64,000 nt of DNA from Mycobacterium colombiense. Lineage in GTDB: Bacteria > Actinomycetota > Actinomycetes > Mycobacteriales > Mycobacteriaceae. The translations under genes were made by a program, and so were the position numbers. The notes beneath the pieces are model-generated. The model saw nothing but the letters and a program-made list of their open reading frames with translations. It made no database searches and was not told the DNA's origin. How positions within the stretch are numbered: position 1 is the stretch's first letter; the number at the start of each line of letters is the position of its first letter. Location: NCBI RefSeq assembly GCF_003284935.1, contig NZ_QMEV01000022.1, positions 1 through 64,000 of the forward strand, in the 5' to 3' direction. This document shows, piece by piece, positions 44,061-52,887 of this stretch.

Positions 44061-44084
44061 TTCCACTTAGGAGGTTGAAGCCCA

Positions 44085-45128
44085 ATGGTGAGTGCAACCG
44101 AACCGGCCCGCATATTGCCGAGCGTGGCGATCACGCGGCGCGTCCACCATCGCCACAGCCCGCAATCGGTCGCAGTCGGGCTCGCCAGCCGCCTGATCGT
44201 CAAGAACACCGTCCGCGCGTGGGCGCTGACGCCCAACCTCCGCTGGCCGTTCGAATTCGTCGACGGCGTCGCGGGGCTGGTCCCGCGTGTCGGGTCCGAC
44301 GCGACAATCGAGCCGGTGCGACTGGAGCACTGCGCCGCGGAATGGGTCCGCGCGCCCGGCGTATCGGGGGAGCGGGCCATCCTGTATCTGCACGGTGGCG
44401 CCTTCCTCACCTGCGGCCTCAACACCCATCGCTCGATGGTGGCCCGCCTGTCGAAAGCGGCCGACGCCGCGGTGCTGACCGTTGCCTACCGGAAACTGCC
44501 CGCCCACAAGATCACCGATGCCATCGACGACGGGATCAACGGCCTTCGGTGGCTTCAGGATCGCGGTTTCGACGGCGACCAGATCGTCGTCGCGGGCGAC
44601 TCGGCCGGCGGCTATCTGGCGTTCATGACCACCCTGCTGGCGATCAGCGACGACATCATGGAGCCGGCCGGCGTGGCGACCATCTCGCCGTTCACCGATG
44701 CGGACCCCGTGCGAAAGCTCAAGCACCGCAACGCCCGCAAGTGCTCCATGTTCACCCGCCGCGCATTCTCGATGTTCGCTCAATACCTCAGCAAGGCACA
44801 GGTTTTCGAGGGCCGCGGTGATGCCACGGTGGCCTCGCCGGTGGACGCCGACCTGTCCTCGATGCCGCCGGTCACCATTCACGCCAGCTCCGACGAGCTG
44901 TTGGTCGCCGACGCCGAATTGATGGCGAAACGCCTGGAAGCCAGCGGGATCCACTGCGATCTGCATTTGTGGGACGGCCAGATTCACGACTTCCCGATAG
45001 CGGCCGACGTCTTGCCCGAGGGCAGGCGTGCCCTGAAGTACATCGGTGATTTCGTCAAGGATGTCACCGCCGCGCGCAGCAAGGCCCCGAGCGTGCGGGG
45101 CCTGCGCAACGCCGCGGTTGCGGGTTGA
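44085..45128 (+). CDS. Alpha/beta-hydrolase, hormone-sensitive lipase family
   Basis: A 347-residue esterase with HGGAF (about 103), GDSAGG (about 168), a DELLVAD acid (about 268) and histidine in GQIHDFP (about 300). The N-terminal 60 residues are basic (RRVHHRHSPQS) and lack a signal peptide. A TAGGAGG site stands 9 bases before ATG 44085, the best ribosome site in this region. It is transcribed alone. Substrate unknown; mycobacterial Lip enzymes of this group hydrolyse short to medium acyl esters. Confidence 0.88.
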   Translation: MVSATEPARILPSVAITRRVHHRHSPQSVAVGLASRLIVKNTVRAWALTPNLRWPFEFVDGVAGLVPRVGSDATIEPVRLEHCAAEWVRAPGVSGERAILYLHGGAFLTCGLNTHRSMVARLSKAADAAVLTVAYRKLPAHKITDAIDDGINGLRWLQDRGFDGDQIVVAGDSAGGYLAFMTTLLAISDDIMEPAGVATISPFTDADPVRKLKHRNARKCSMFTRRAFSMFAQYLSKAQVFEGRGDATVASPVDADLSSMPPVTIHASSDELLVADAELMAKRLEASGIHCDLHLWDGQIHDFPIAADVLPEGRRALKYIGDFVKDVTAARSKAPSVRGLRNAAVAG

Positions 45129-45299
45129 AGGCTGCGAAAGTACTTGCCCCGCAGGCCGGTTCGCCACTCGTTCGCCGCCGTCCGCCTCGGCGGGTTCGCA
45201 CAGTTTCGGCGCGGCCTTGCCCGCCGGCGGCGCGTGCGAAACGTGCCCGGCGGTGAACCAGGCGGATAAGTTGCGCCGCTGCCGTTACAGTTGGTCTCG

Positions 45300-47966
45300 A
45301 TGAGCCCACCAGCCCCGCCTGCGCTGACCGTGCGGTACGACGGAGCCGAGCGCACCTTCGCGCCAGGCAACGATGTCGTGATCGGGCGTGACCTCCGCGC
45401 CGACGTCCGGGTCGCGCACCCACTGATCTCCCGCACCCACCTCATCGTGCGATTTGACCAGGGCCGATGGGTCGCCATCGACAACGGCAGCCTCAACGGG
45501 CTTTATGTGCACAACCGCCGCGTCCCGGGCGTCGACATCCAGGACGGCCTGCGGGTCAACGTCGGCAATCCGGACGGTCCGGCGCTGACCTTCGAGGTCG
45601 GCCGCCATCAGGGTTCGGCCGGGCGGCCGCCCCTGACCACGTCGATACCGATCGTCACCAACCCCAGCGAACCGCTGGCGCGGGCTTCGCAGAGCCAGCC
45701 GCTCGACGCGCAGGGCACCGGCCATCCCCAGCAGCCGGCGTCCGCCTCGTTCCGCCACCCCGTCCATCCGCCCACGGCCGCGCAGCCGAGCCAGCCGGTC
45801 AGCGGACCCACCCCGAGTCACCCCTCGGCGCCGCAACCGCGCTACCCGACCGGCGGCCTGCCGAGCGCCCCGCCGAGTGGTTCCCAGCCCGCGCCGCAGA
45901 TCTACCGGTCGCCGTCGATGCACTCCGCGCCGCCGACCACCGCGCAGCCGGCGGCGCCCCCGACGGGCCGCATCGGCGGCGACTCGTCGATCCTCGCGAC
46001 GTCGATGATGAAAATCCTGCGGCCGGGCCGGGCCGGGCCGGACGTCCCCGGCGCGATCAAGATCGGGCGCGCCAACGACAACGACATCGTCATCCCCGAG
46101 GTCCTGGCCTCGCGCCACCACGCCACCCTGATCCCGACGCCCTCGGGCACCGAGATCCAGGACAACCGCAGCATCAACGGCACCTTCGTCAACGGCGTCC
46201 GGGTCGACTCGGCCGTGCTGCGGGACGGCGACGTCGTCACGATCGGCAACATCGACCTGGTCTTCCACGGCGGCAACCTGGCCCGCCGCGACCAGGCCGC
46301 GACCGCAACCCGCGGCGGCGGCCTCGACGTGCGCGGCGTGACCTGGACGATCGAGAACAACAAGACGCTGCTCGACAACATCTCGCTGACCGCGCTGCCC
46401 GGCACGCTGACCGCGATCATCGGGCCGTCCGGTGCCGGCAAGTCCACCTTCGCCCGCTTGGTCGCCGGGTACACGCACCCGACCACGGGGGCCGTGTCGT
46501 TCGAGGGTCACAACATCCACGCCGAATACGCCTCGTTGCGCAGCAGGATCGGGATGGTGCCCCAGGACGACGTGGTGCACGGCCAGCTGACCGTGCAGCA
46601 GGCGCTGATGTACGCCGCCGAATTGCGGCTGCCCCCGGACACCACGAAGGACGACCGCGCCCAGGTGGTGGCCCGGGTGCTCGAAGAGCTCGAGATGACC
46701 CAGCACCTGCACACCCGGGTGGACAAGCTCTCCGGCGGCCAGCGCAAGCGGGCGTCGGTGGCGCTGGAGTTGCTCACCGGGCCGTCGCTGCTGATCCTCG
46801 ACGAGCCGACCTCCGGCCTGGACCCGGCGCTGGACCGGCAGGTGATGACCATGCTGCGGCAGCTGGCCGACGCCGGTCGCGTGGTGCTGGTGGTCACCCA
46901 TTCCCTGACCTACCTGGACGTCTGCGACCAGGTGTTGCTGCTCGCCCCCGGCGGCAAGACGGCGTTCTGCGGGCCGCCCAGCCAGATCGGCGCCGCGATG
47001 GGAACCACCAACTGGGCCGACATCTTCAGCACCGTCGCCAACGACCCGGACGGGTCCCGCGCGCGCTACCTGGCCCGGACGGGCCCGCCGCCCGCCCCGC
47101 CGCCCGCGGAGAAACCCGCCGAACTCGGCGACCCCGCGCACACCAGCCTGGTTCGGCAGTTCTCCACGATCGCGCGCCGCCAGATGCGGCTGATCGTCTC
47201 CGACCGCGGCTATTTCGTCTTCCTCGCGCTGCTGCCGTTCATCATGGGGTCGTTGTCCATGTCGGTGCCCGGCGATGTCGGGTTCGGCATCCCTAACCCG
47301 ATGGGCGCCGCGCCCAACGAACCCGGCCAGATCCTGGTGCTGCTCAACGTCGGCGCGGTGTTCATGGGGACCGCCCTGACCATCCGCGACCTCATCGGTG
47401 AGCGCGCCATCTTCCTGCGCGAGCAGGCGGTCGGGCTGTCCACGTCGGCGTACCTGCTGGCCAAGGTCTGCGTGTACACCGTCTTCGCGGTCGTCCAGTC
47501 GGCGATCGTCAGCGTCATCGCGGTCCTCGGCAAGGGCGCCCCGACCCAGGGGGCGGTGGCGCTGGGCAAGCCCGGCCTGGAGCTGTTCGCCGACGTCGCG
47601 CTGACGTGCGTCGCGTCCGCGATGCTGGGGCTGGCCCTGTCGGCGGTCGCCAAGTCCAACGAGCAGATCATGCCGCTGCTGGTGGTGGCGGTCATGTCGC
47701 AGCTGGTGTTCTCCGGCGGGATGATTCCGGTCACCGCGCGCGTCGGGCTCGACCAGATGTCGTGGGCCACCCCGGCGCGGTGGGGATTCGCGGCGTCGGC
47801 GTCGACCGCCGACCTGACCAAGCTGGTGCCCGGCCCGCTGACCCCGAAGGATTCGCACTGGCGGCACACCCCGGCGACGTGGTGGTTCGACGTCGGCATG
47901 CTGTTCGTGATCAGCGCCGTGTACCTGGGGTTCGTGCGCTGGAAGATCCGGCTGCGGGGCGGCTGA
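45300..47966 (+). CDS. FHA-FHA-ABC exporter, Rv1747-like
   Basis: An 888-residue half-transporter. FHA1 (about 10-95, GRDLRADVRVAHPLISRTH) and FHA2 (about 240-320, IGRANDNDIVIPEVLASRHH) bind phosphothreonine and flank a Pro/Ser/Gln-rich linker (about 105-240). The ABC ATPase follows: Walker A GPSGAGKST (about 377), signature LSGGQRKRAS (about 477), Walker B LLILDEPTSGLDP (about 496). Six or seven membrane helices of the ABC2/ABCG type form the C-terminus (about 640-885). In M. tuberculosis Rv1747 is phosphorylated by PknF and helps export glycolipids; orthology here is by recall. It is flanked by the small convergent gene, 15 bp away. Confidence 0.93.
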   Translation: MSPPAPPALTVRYDGAERTFAPGNDVVIGRDLRADVRVAHPLISRTHLIVRFDQGRWVAIDNGSLNGLYVHNRRVPGVDIQDGLRVNVGNPDGPALTFEVGRHQGSAGRPPLTTSIPIVTNPSEPLARASQSQPLDAQGTGHPQQPASASFRHPVHPPTAAQPSQPVSGPTPSHPSAPQPRYPTGGLPSAPPSGSQPAPQIYRSPSMHSAPPTTAQPAAPPTGRIGGDSSILATSMMKILRPGRAGPDVPGAIKIGRANDNDIVIPEVLASRHHATLIPTPSGTEIQDNRSINGTFVNGVRVDSAVLRDGDVVTIGNIDLVFHGGNLARRDQAATATRGGGLDVRGVTWTIENNKTLLDNISLTALPGTLTAIIGPSGAGKSTFARLVAGYTHPTTGAVSFEGHNIHAEYASLRSRIGMVPQDDVVHGQLTVQQALMYAAELRLPPDTTKDDRAQVVARVLEELEMTQHLHTRVDKLSGGQRKRASVALELLTGPSLLILDEPTSGLDPALDRQVMTMLRQLADAGRVVLVVTHSLTYLDVCDQVLLLAPGGKTAFCGPPSQIGAAMGTTNWADIFSTVANDPDGSRARYLARTGPPPAPPPAEKPAELGDPAHTSLVRQFSTIARRQMRLIVSDRGYFVFLALLPFIMGSLSMSVPGDVGFGIPNPMGAAPNEPGQILVLLNVGAVFMGTALTIRDLIGERAIFLREQAVGLSTSAYLLAKVCVYTVFAVVQSAIVSVIAVLGKGAPTQGAVALGKPGLELFADVALTCVASAMLGLALSAVAKSNEQIMPLLVVAVMSQLVFSGGMIPVTARVGLDQMSWATPARWGFAASASTADLTKLVPGPLTPKDSHWRHTPATWWFDVGMLFVISAVYLGFVRWKIRLRGG

Positions 47967-47981
47967 GCGCCCGCGGGCCGG

Positions 47982-48146
47982 TCAGGCGCCCTTGCGGACC
48001 ATCTGGTCGGCCGCGGCGCGCATGCGGTCGGACAGTTGCAGCAGACCGTGCTCGCCCACGCCCAGCGGCAGCGTGTACGCGAGTTGCCGCAATTCGACGG
48101 CGTAGTTTCTCAGGTCTTCGCGAAGGCGCATCTCAACAGTGGGCAT
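47982..48146 (-). CDS. Small hypothetical protein, 54 aa
   Basis: A complete short gene: ATG 48146 with GGGAGA six bases before it, a stop at 47984-47982, and an amphipathic helical sequence (MRLREDLRNYAVELRQLAY, LLQLSDRMRAAADQM) with one central loop (TLPLGVGEHG). Codon use is normal high-GC. I do not recognise it. It ends 15 bp from the stop of the FHA-ABC exporter on the other strand. Similar small helical proteins occur by mycobacterial operons, but no function can be given. Confidence 0.6.
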   Translation of the reverse strand: MPTVEMRLREDLRNYAVELRQLAYTLPLGVGEHGLLQLSDRMRAAADQMVRKGA

Positions 48147-48313
48147 GACTTCTCCCTCGGGTGAGGAACTGGGCGGCGAGCCTGGTCCGCGTCGACCAGC
48201 CGATCTGAAAATCCTCCCAGCCCGTTGGCGTATCCGCGAGAGCGCGGCCGTGTTTTAACGGGAGTTTGACAGCGCGTTTACAGCCGGGGCGCGCGACCCC
48301 TCGGTGCCCGACG

Positions 48314-48365
48314 GGCGTAACGCCACCGCGAAATCCCGGGCGCATTCTCGCCGTGGCGTTACGCT
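48314..48365. promoter_or_regulatory. Twin operator-like palindromes before the igr-like operon
   Basis: Two copies of an 11-bp palindrome, GGCGTAACGCC (48314-48324) and GGCGTTACGCT (48355-48365), have centres 41 bp apart, about four helical turns on the same face. They also read as a 12-bp inverted pair, GCGTAACGCCAC and GTGGCGTTACGC. The first acyl-CoA dehydrogenase begins 45 bp later. Binding by a dimeric regulator that loops or cooperates is inferred. Confidence 0.5.
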
Positions 48366-48409
48366 GGCGCTGCCCCGTGTAAGGCCGGCAGAAAGGCATA
48401 GGCGCCGGA

Positions 48410-49588
48410 ATGGATTTCGAACTCGACGCCGGGCAGCGGGCCTGGCTCAGCGAGATTCGCGAATTTCTGCGCGAGAACGTCACCCCGGAACTGCGGGCCG
48501 AGCTCGCCGAGCACGACCTGGAATATCCCCAGGGCGAGGTGGCCCGGTTCCGCCGCAAGATCGGCGAGAGGGGCTGGTTCGGGCTGAACTGGCCGCGCGA
48601 GTACGGCGGTCTGGGGCTCGGCGCGATGCACCTGCACCTGCTGATGAGCGAATTCGAATACTGGGGCGTGCCCGGCCCGGATCTGACGGTGACGTCGGTG
48701 GCGCCGATGATCATGCGGCACGGCACCGAGCGCAACAAGACCGAATGGCTGCCCCTGATCGCCAGGGGCGAAATGATCTGCGCCGTCGGCTATTCCGAGC
48801 CCGAGGCGGGGACCGACCTGGCCAGCCTGCGGACCAGCGCCACCCGTGACGGCGACGAATGGGTGATCAACGGAACCAAGATCTGGAACAGCGGCGCTCA
48901 GCGCGCGACGCACGAATGGCTGTGCGTCCGCACCGATCCCGGCGGCGCCCGGCATCGGGGCATCTCGGTCATCATCGTGCCGATCGACAGCCCGGGCGTG
49001 GAAATTCGGCCGCTGTATGCGTGGTCGGGGTATCGCACCAACGAGGTGGGATTCCGTGACGTTCGGGTGCCGGCCGGCAACCTTGTCGGCGAGGTCGATC
49101 GAGGCTGGACCTACATCACCGGTGCGCTCGATCTCGAACGCGGTGCGCTGACCAACGCCGGCGACCTGCGCCGCGCCGTCGAGGAGTTGCGCGGGCTGGC
49201 GCGCCGGCCACGACGCGACGGGACCGTGCCGGCCGACGATCCGTCGCTTCGCCGCCGCCTGGTGCAGGCGGAGGCCGACGTCGCGGTCGCCACGCTGATG
49301 GGCTACGAGGCGGCGTCGATCCTGGACAGCGGTGTCATCCCCACCGTCGAGGTCAGCGTCGAGAAGGTGTTCACCAGCGAGCTGCGCCAGCGCATCGCCG
49401 GCCTGGCGCTCGACCTCCTCGGTCCGGACGGCCTGCTGGCGCATCGCAGCGAACAGGCCCCGCTGGCCGGCACATTCGAGCGGCTCTACCGGGCCGCCCC
49501 GCTGATGCGCTTCGGCGGCGGCACCAACGAGGTGCTGCGCGACATCATCGCCCAGCGCGGGCACGCGATGCCCTCCTATGGACGCTGA
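48410..49588 (+). CDS. Acyl-CoA dehydrogenase (FadE, igr-like subunit)
   Basis: A 392-residue acyl-CoA dehydrogenase. FAD/substrate runs are VGYSEPEAGTDLASLRT (about 126-142) and INGTKIWNSGAQRATHEW (about 155); the C-terminal FAD loop is RFGGGTNEVLRDIIA (about 366-380). It resembles the FadE28/FadE34-type large subunit of steroid side-chain dehydrogenases. It leads a tightly packed eight-gene operon and is followed by a second dehydrogenase, the usual alpha2beta2 arrangement for ring-bearing acyl-CoAs. Confidence 0.88.
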   Translation: MDFELDAGQRAWLSEIREFLRENVTPELRAELAEHDLEYPQGEVARFRRKIGERGWFGLNWPREYGGLGLGAMHLHLLMSEFEYWGVPGPDLTVTSVAPMIMRHGTERNKTEWLPLIARGEMICAVGYSEPEAGTDLASLRTSATRDGDEWVINGTKIWNSGAQRATHEWLCVRTDPGGARHRGISVIIVPIDSPGVEIRPLYAWSGYRTNEVGFRDVRVPAGNLVGEVDRGWTYITGALDLERGALTNAGDLRRAVEELRGLARRPRRDGTVPADDPSLRRRLVQAEADVAVATLMGYEAASILDSGVIPTVEVSVEKVFTSELRQRIAGLALDLLGPDGLLAHRSEQAPLAGTFERLYRAAPLMRFGGGTNEVLRDIIAQRGHAMPSYGR

Positions 49589-49610
49589 CCCCGGCCCCCG
49601 CACGGCACCG

Positions 49611-50726
49611 ATGAAGATCATCCCCACCGCCGAACAGCGCGAGTTCGCCGCGGCGCTGCGCGCGCTGCTGGCCGCCGAGAATCCGACCACCCTGGTGCGC
49701 GCGCTCGCCGAACCCGGCGCCGACCGCGGCACGCCGGCGTTGTGGAAGGCGCTGGCCGACGCGGGCGTCTTCGGCCTCGCCATCGCCGAGGAGTACGGCG
49801 GGGCCGGCGGCCGCCTCGACGACCTCGCCGTCTTCTACACCGAGGCCGGCCGCGCGCTGTGCCCGACGACGGTGCACAGCAGCGTTCTCGCCGCGCTGGC
49901 CGTCGATCAGCTCGGCTCCCCGGAGCTCAAGGGCCGCTGGCTGCCGGCGCTGGCGTCGGGGAGCGTGCGGGCCAGCACCGCACTGCACAACGCCCGCGAC
50001 GCCGCCGTCGTCACCCCGGTGCTGCGCGCCGATCCCGACGCGGGGCGGTGGCGGCTGCACGGAACCGCGGACTACGTCCTCGATGCGGACGTCGCCGATC
50101 TCCTGGTGGTCTCCGCCGCAGCGGCCGGGCGCACTCTCGTCTTCCTCGTCGACGTCCGCGCCGGTGGCGTCGGGCTCGAACCGCTCGAGATGGCCGGTGG
50201 CATCCGGGCTTTCATCGTGCGCTTCGACAACGCGACGGCCGACGCGGCGCTCGACGGGATCACCGCAGCGGCCCTGCGCCGGGTGGCCAACACGGCCGTG
50301 GCGCTGGGATCACTGGACCTGGTGGGCGTCGGACAGGCGGTGCTGGACCGCACCGTCGACTACACCAAGCTGCGTCATCAATTCGGCCGGCCCATCGCGT
50401 CGTTTCAGGCCGCCCAGCATCTGGTGGCCAACATGCACATCGCACTGGCGGCGGCGCGATTGGCCGCGCACGCGGCGGTGTTCTGGCTGGGGCGGGGGCG
50501 CGTCGCCAGCAAGCAGACGGCCATCGCGCGCATGCACGCGGCGACCGCGGCCCGGCTGATCACGCTCGATGCGCACCAATTGCACGGCGGCATGGGCTAT
50601 GTCACCGAGACCGACCTGCATCTGTGGAGCGAGCGGGCGCGGCTGGGTTCGACATTCGGCGGCGGGGCCGACGTCGCCGCGGCCTGGCTTGAGCAGAGCA
50701 TGGACGACGAAGGGGAGCGCCTTTGA
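49611..50726 (+). CDS. Acyl-CoA dehydrogenase (partner subunit)
   Basis: A 371-residue acyl-CoA-dehydrogenase fold. The N-terminal helices (EQREFAAALRALLAAENP, VFGLAIAEEYGGAGGRLDD) and C-terminal TKLRHQFGRPIASFQAAQHL (about 248) and DAHQLHGGMGYVTETDLHLW (about 322) are kept; the central FAD loop is degenerate, so it probably completes the flavin site of the other subunit. ATG 49578, inside the preceding gene, would add 11 residues. Its stop overlaps the next gene (TTGA). Confidence 0.85.
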   Translation: MKIIPTAEQREFAAALRALLAAENPTTLVRALAEPGADRGTPALWKALADAGVFGLAIAEEYGGAGGRLDDLAVFYTEAGRALCPTTVHSSVLAALAVDQLGSPELKGRWLPALASGSVRASTALHNARDAAVVTPVLRADPDAGRWRLHGTADYVLDADVADLLVVSAAAAGRTLVFLVDVRAGGVGLEPLEMAGGIRAFIVRFDNATADAALDGITAAALRRVANTAVALGSLDLVGVGQAVLDRTVDYTKLRHQFGRPIASFQAAQHLVANMHIALAAARLAAHAAVFWLGRGRVASKQTAIARMHAATAARLITLDAHQLHGGMGYVTETDLHLWSERARLGSTFGGGADVAAAWLEQSMDDEGERL

Positions 50727-51223
50727 GCGAGGACAGTTTGATCGATGCGGAATCGGCGGCGCGGGTGGGCACCGTCGCCGCGTCGGCGAGCGGCGAGGTG
50801 AACCGGCGCGACTGGCAGCGGTGGGCGGCGGCGGTCGGTGACCACAACCCGCTGTACTTCGACCCGGATTACGCCAGGGCCAACGGATATCGCGACATCG
50901 TCTGCCCCCCGCTGTTCCTGCAGTACGCCGTCCTCGGCGTATCCCCGCTGGGATCGCTGCGTCCCGACGGCTCGTCCGGCGCGGTCTCCGGCGGCCTGGC
51001 GTTCCCGCGCGCGCCCAAGCGGATGGCCGGCGGCGAGAGCTTCACCTTTCACCTGCCCGCCTACCACCGCGACGAGGTCGAAATGGTCCGCACCATCTCC
51101 TCGATAGCCGAAAAGCAAGGCCGCTCGGGCAGATTCGTTCTCGTCACCTGGGACACGGTGTACCACAACCAGGATCGTGACTTGCTCGCCGAAGCGTCGA
51201 CGTCGATGATCGCCCGCCCCTAG
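50723..51223 (+). CDS. Hot-dog (FAS1/MaoC N-terminal-type) dehydratase subunit
   Basis: A 166-residue single hot-dog domain. The hydratase motif appears as AAAVGDHNPLYFD (about 35-47): GDxNP with Tyr where the catalytic His normally stands. RANGYRDIVCPPLFLQYAVLG follows as in the HadA/ChsH group. The start TTG 50723 overlaps the dehydrogenase stop. By analogy with ChsH1-ChsH2 it should pair with the next gene product to make one working enoyl-CoA hydratase site per dimer. Confidence 0.8.
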   Translation: MSEDSLIDAESAARVGTVAASASGEVNRRDWQRWAAAVGDHNPLYFDPDYARANGYRDIVCPPLFLQYAVLGVSPLGSLRPDGSSGAVSGGLAFPRAPKRMAGGESFTFHLPAYHRDEVEMVRTISSIAEKQGRSGRFVLVTWDTVYHNQDRDLLAEASTSMIARP

Positions 51224-51239
51224 AAAGGCCTTGTGCGCC

Positions 51240-51686
51240 ATGACCGATCACCAGCCGTTCTTCGACGACATCGCGGTGGGCGAGCATATTCCCGTGCTGA
51301 CCGTCACCGTCGACGAAACGCAGATGTTCTTCTTCAGCGCCGCCACCTACAACGGCCACCGCATCCACTACGACAAGGAGTGGGCCCGCGACGCCGAAGG
51401 CTACGACAACGTCCTGGTGCACGGCCCGCTGCAGGCGGCGCTGCTGGCCCGCGCGCTCGGCGACTGGATCGGCGGGCGCGGCCGACTGGTGTCCTTTTCG
51501 GTGCAGAACCGGGCGATCGCCTATCCGGGCGAGTCGCTGAGCTTCGGTGGCGAGATCACTGGTAAACGCCTGAGCGACAACGGGACCGGATTGGTCGATC
51601 TCGTGATCGCCGGGCGCCGCGGTGACACGATCCTGATGCCGGGCATGGCCACGGTCGAGTTGCCGATGCGGGGAGCCCAGCCATGA
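51240..51686 (+). CDS. MaoC-like dehydratase subunit
   Basis: A 148-residue hot-dog protein. The motif reads AATYNGHRIHYDKEWA (about 33-48): the His after NGHRI is present but the catalytic Asp of GDxNPxH is replaced (YNG for GDx). This is complementary to the previous subunit, which keeps GD but lacks the His, so a heterodimer active site is likely. ATG 51240 is used; TTG 51231 or GTG 51233 nearer the GAAAGG site are alternatives. Its stop overlaps the Ltp2-like gene by ATGA. Confidence 0.83.
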   Translation: MTDHQPFFDDIAVGEHIPVLTVTVDETQMFFFSAATYNGHRIHYDKEWARDAEGYDNVLVHGPLQAALLARALGDWIGGRGRLVSFSVQNRAIAYPGESLSFGGEITGKRLSDNGTGLVDLVIAGRRGDTILMPGMATVELPMRGAQP

Positions 51687-52885
51687 CCGGGCTGCGCGGC
51701 GAGGCCGCCATCGTCGGCATCGCGGAGTTGCCCGCCGAACGCCGCCCCACCCGGGCGCCGCTGTTCACCCTCGACCAGTACGCGATGCTGGCCAAGCTGG
51801 TGATCGAGGACGCCGGGGTGGATCCCGGCCGTGTCAACGGCCTGCTGACCCACGGCATCGCCGAATCGGCGATGTTCGCACCGGCGACACTGTGCGAATA
51901 TTTGGGCTTGGCACTGGATTTCGGCGAGCGGGTCGATCTGGGCGGCGCAACCTCGGCCGGGATGATCTGGCGCGCCGCCGCGGCCGTCGAACTCGGCATC
52001 TGCGACGCGGTGCTGGCGGTGGTGCCCGGGTCGTCCGCGGTGCCGCTGTCGCAGCGGCGACCGGCACCCGACCCGAATTGGTATGGGGCGTCGTCGAACA
52101 ACTATGGCTCGCCGCAGGCCGAGTTCGAGATCCCCTACGGCAACGTGGGCCAGAACGCGCCCTACGCGCAGATCGCTCAGCGCTACGCGGCCGAATTCGG
52201 CTACGACCCTGCCGCGGTCGCCAAGATCGCCGTCGACCAGCGGACCAACGCGTGTGCGCACCCCGGCGCGGTCTTCCACGGCACCCCCATAACGGTCGAC
52301 GACGTGCTGGACAGCGCGATGATCGCCGACCCGATCCACATGCTGGAAACCGTGATGCGGGTGCACGGGGGAGTGGGGGTGCTGATCGCCAACGCCGACA
52401 TCGCCCGCCGCGGCCGCCACCGCCCGGTGTGGATCAAGGGCTTCGGCGAACACATCGCCTTCAAGACCCCGACCTATGCCGAGGACCTGCTGTCCACCCC
52501 GATCGCCCGCGCCGCCGACCGGGCCTTCGCGATGGCGGGGCTCGACCGATCGGATGTCGACATCGCGTCGATCTACGACTGCTACACCATCACGGTGCTG
52601 ATGAGTCTCGAGGACGCCGGATTCTGCGCGAAAGGCCAAGGCATGTCGTGGGTCAACGAGCACGACCTGACCTACCGCGGCGACTTCCCCCTCAACACCG
52701 CCGGTGGCCAGCTGTCCTTCGGTCAGGCCGGCATGGCCGGCGGCATGCACCACGTGGTGGACGGCGCGCGCCAGATCATGGGCCGCGCGGGTGACGCGCA
52801 GGTGACCGACTGCCACACGGCGTTCGTCACCGGCAACGGCGGCATCATGAGCGAACAGGTCGCACTGCTCCTGCGGGGGGACTAA
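51683..52885 (+). CDS. Thiolase-fold lipid-transfer protein, Ltp2-like aldolase
   Basis: A 400-residue thiolase-superfamily protein without the thiolase nucleophile: the region where CASG is expected reads GGATSAGMIW (about 90-99). IYDCYTITVLMSLEDAGFC (about 295-313) and NTAGGQLSFGQAGMAGG (about 338-354) match SCP2/Ltp proteins. In cholesterol degradation Ltp2 is a retro-aldolase that removes the last side-chain carbons and needs a DUF35 partner, which is the next gene. Overlaps on both sides show co-translation. Confidence 0.87.
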   Translation: MTGLRGEAAIVGIAELPAERRPTRAPLFTLDQYAMLAKLVIEDAGVDPGRVNGLLTHGIAESAMFAPATLCEYLGLALDFGERVDLGGATSAGMIWRAAAAVELGICDAVLAVVPGSSAVPLSQRRPAPDPNWYGASSNNYGSPQAEFEIPYGNVGQNAPYAQIAQRYAAEFGYDPAAVAKIAVDQRTNACAHPGAVFHGTPITVDDVLDSAMIADPIHMLETVMRVHGGVGVLIANADIARRGRHRPVWIKGFGEHIAFKTPTYAEDLLSTPIARAADRAFAMAGLDRSDVDIASIYDCYTITVLMSLEDAGFCAKGQGMSWVNEHDLTYRGDFPLNTAGGQLSFGQAGMAGGMHHVVDGARQIMGRAGDAQVTDCHTAFVTGNGGIMSEQVALLLRGD

Positions 52886-52887
52886 CC

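Noticed and set aside
45285..47867. 860-codon open frame on the minus strand opposite the FHA-ABC exporter
   Set aside because: The + strand encodes all ABC and FHA motifs in order; the minus frame is Arg/Gly/Asp low-complexity text and has no ribosome site.
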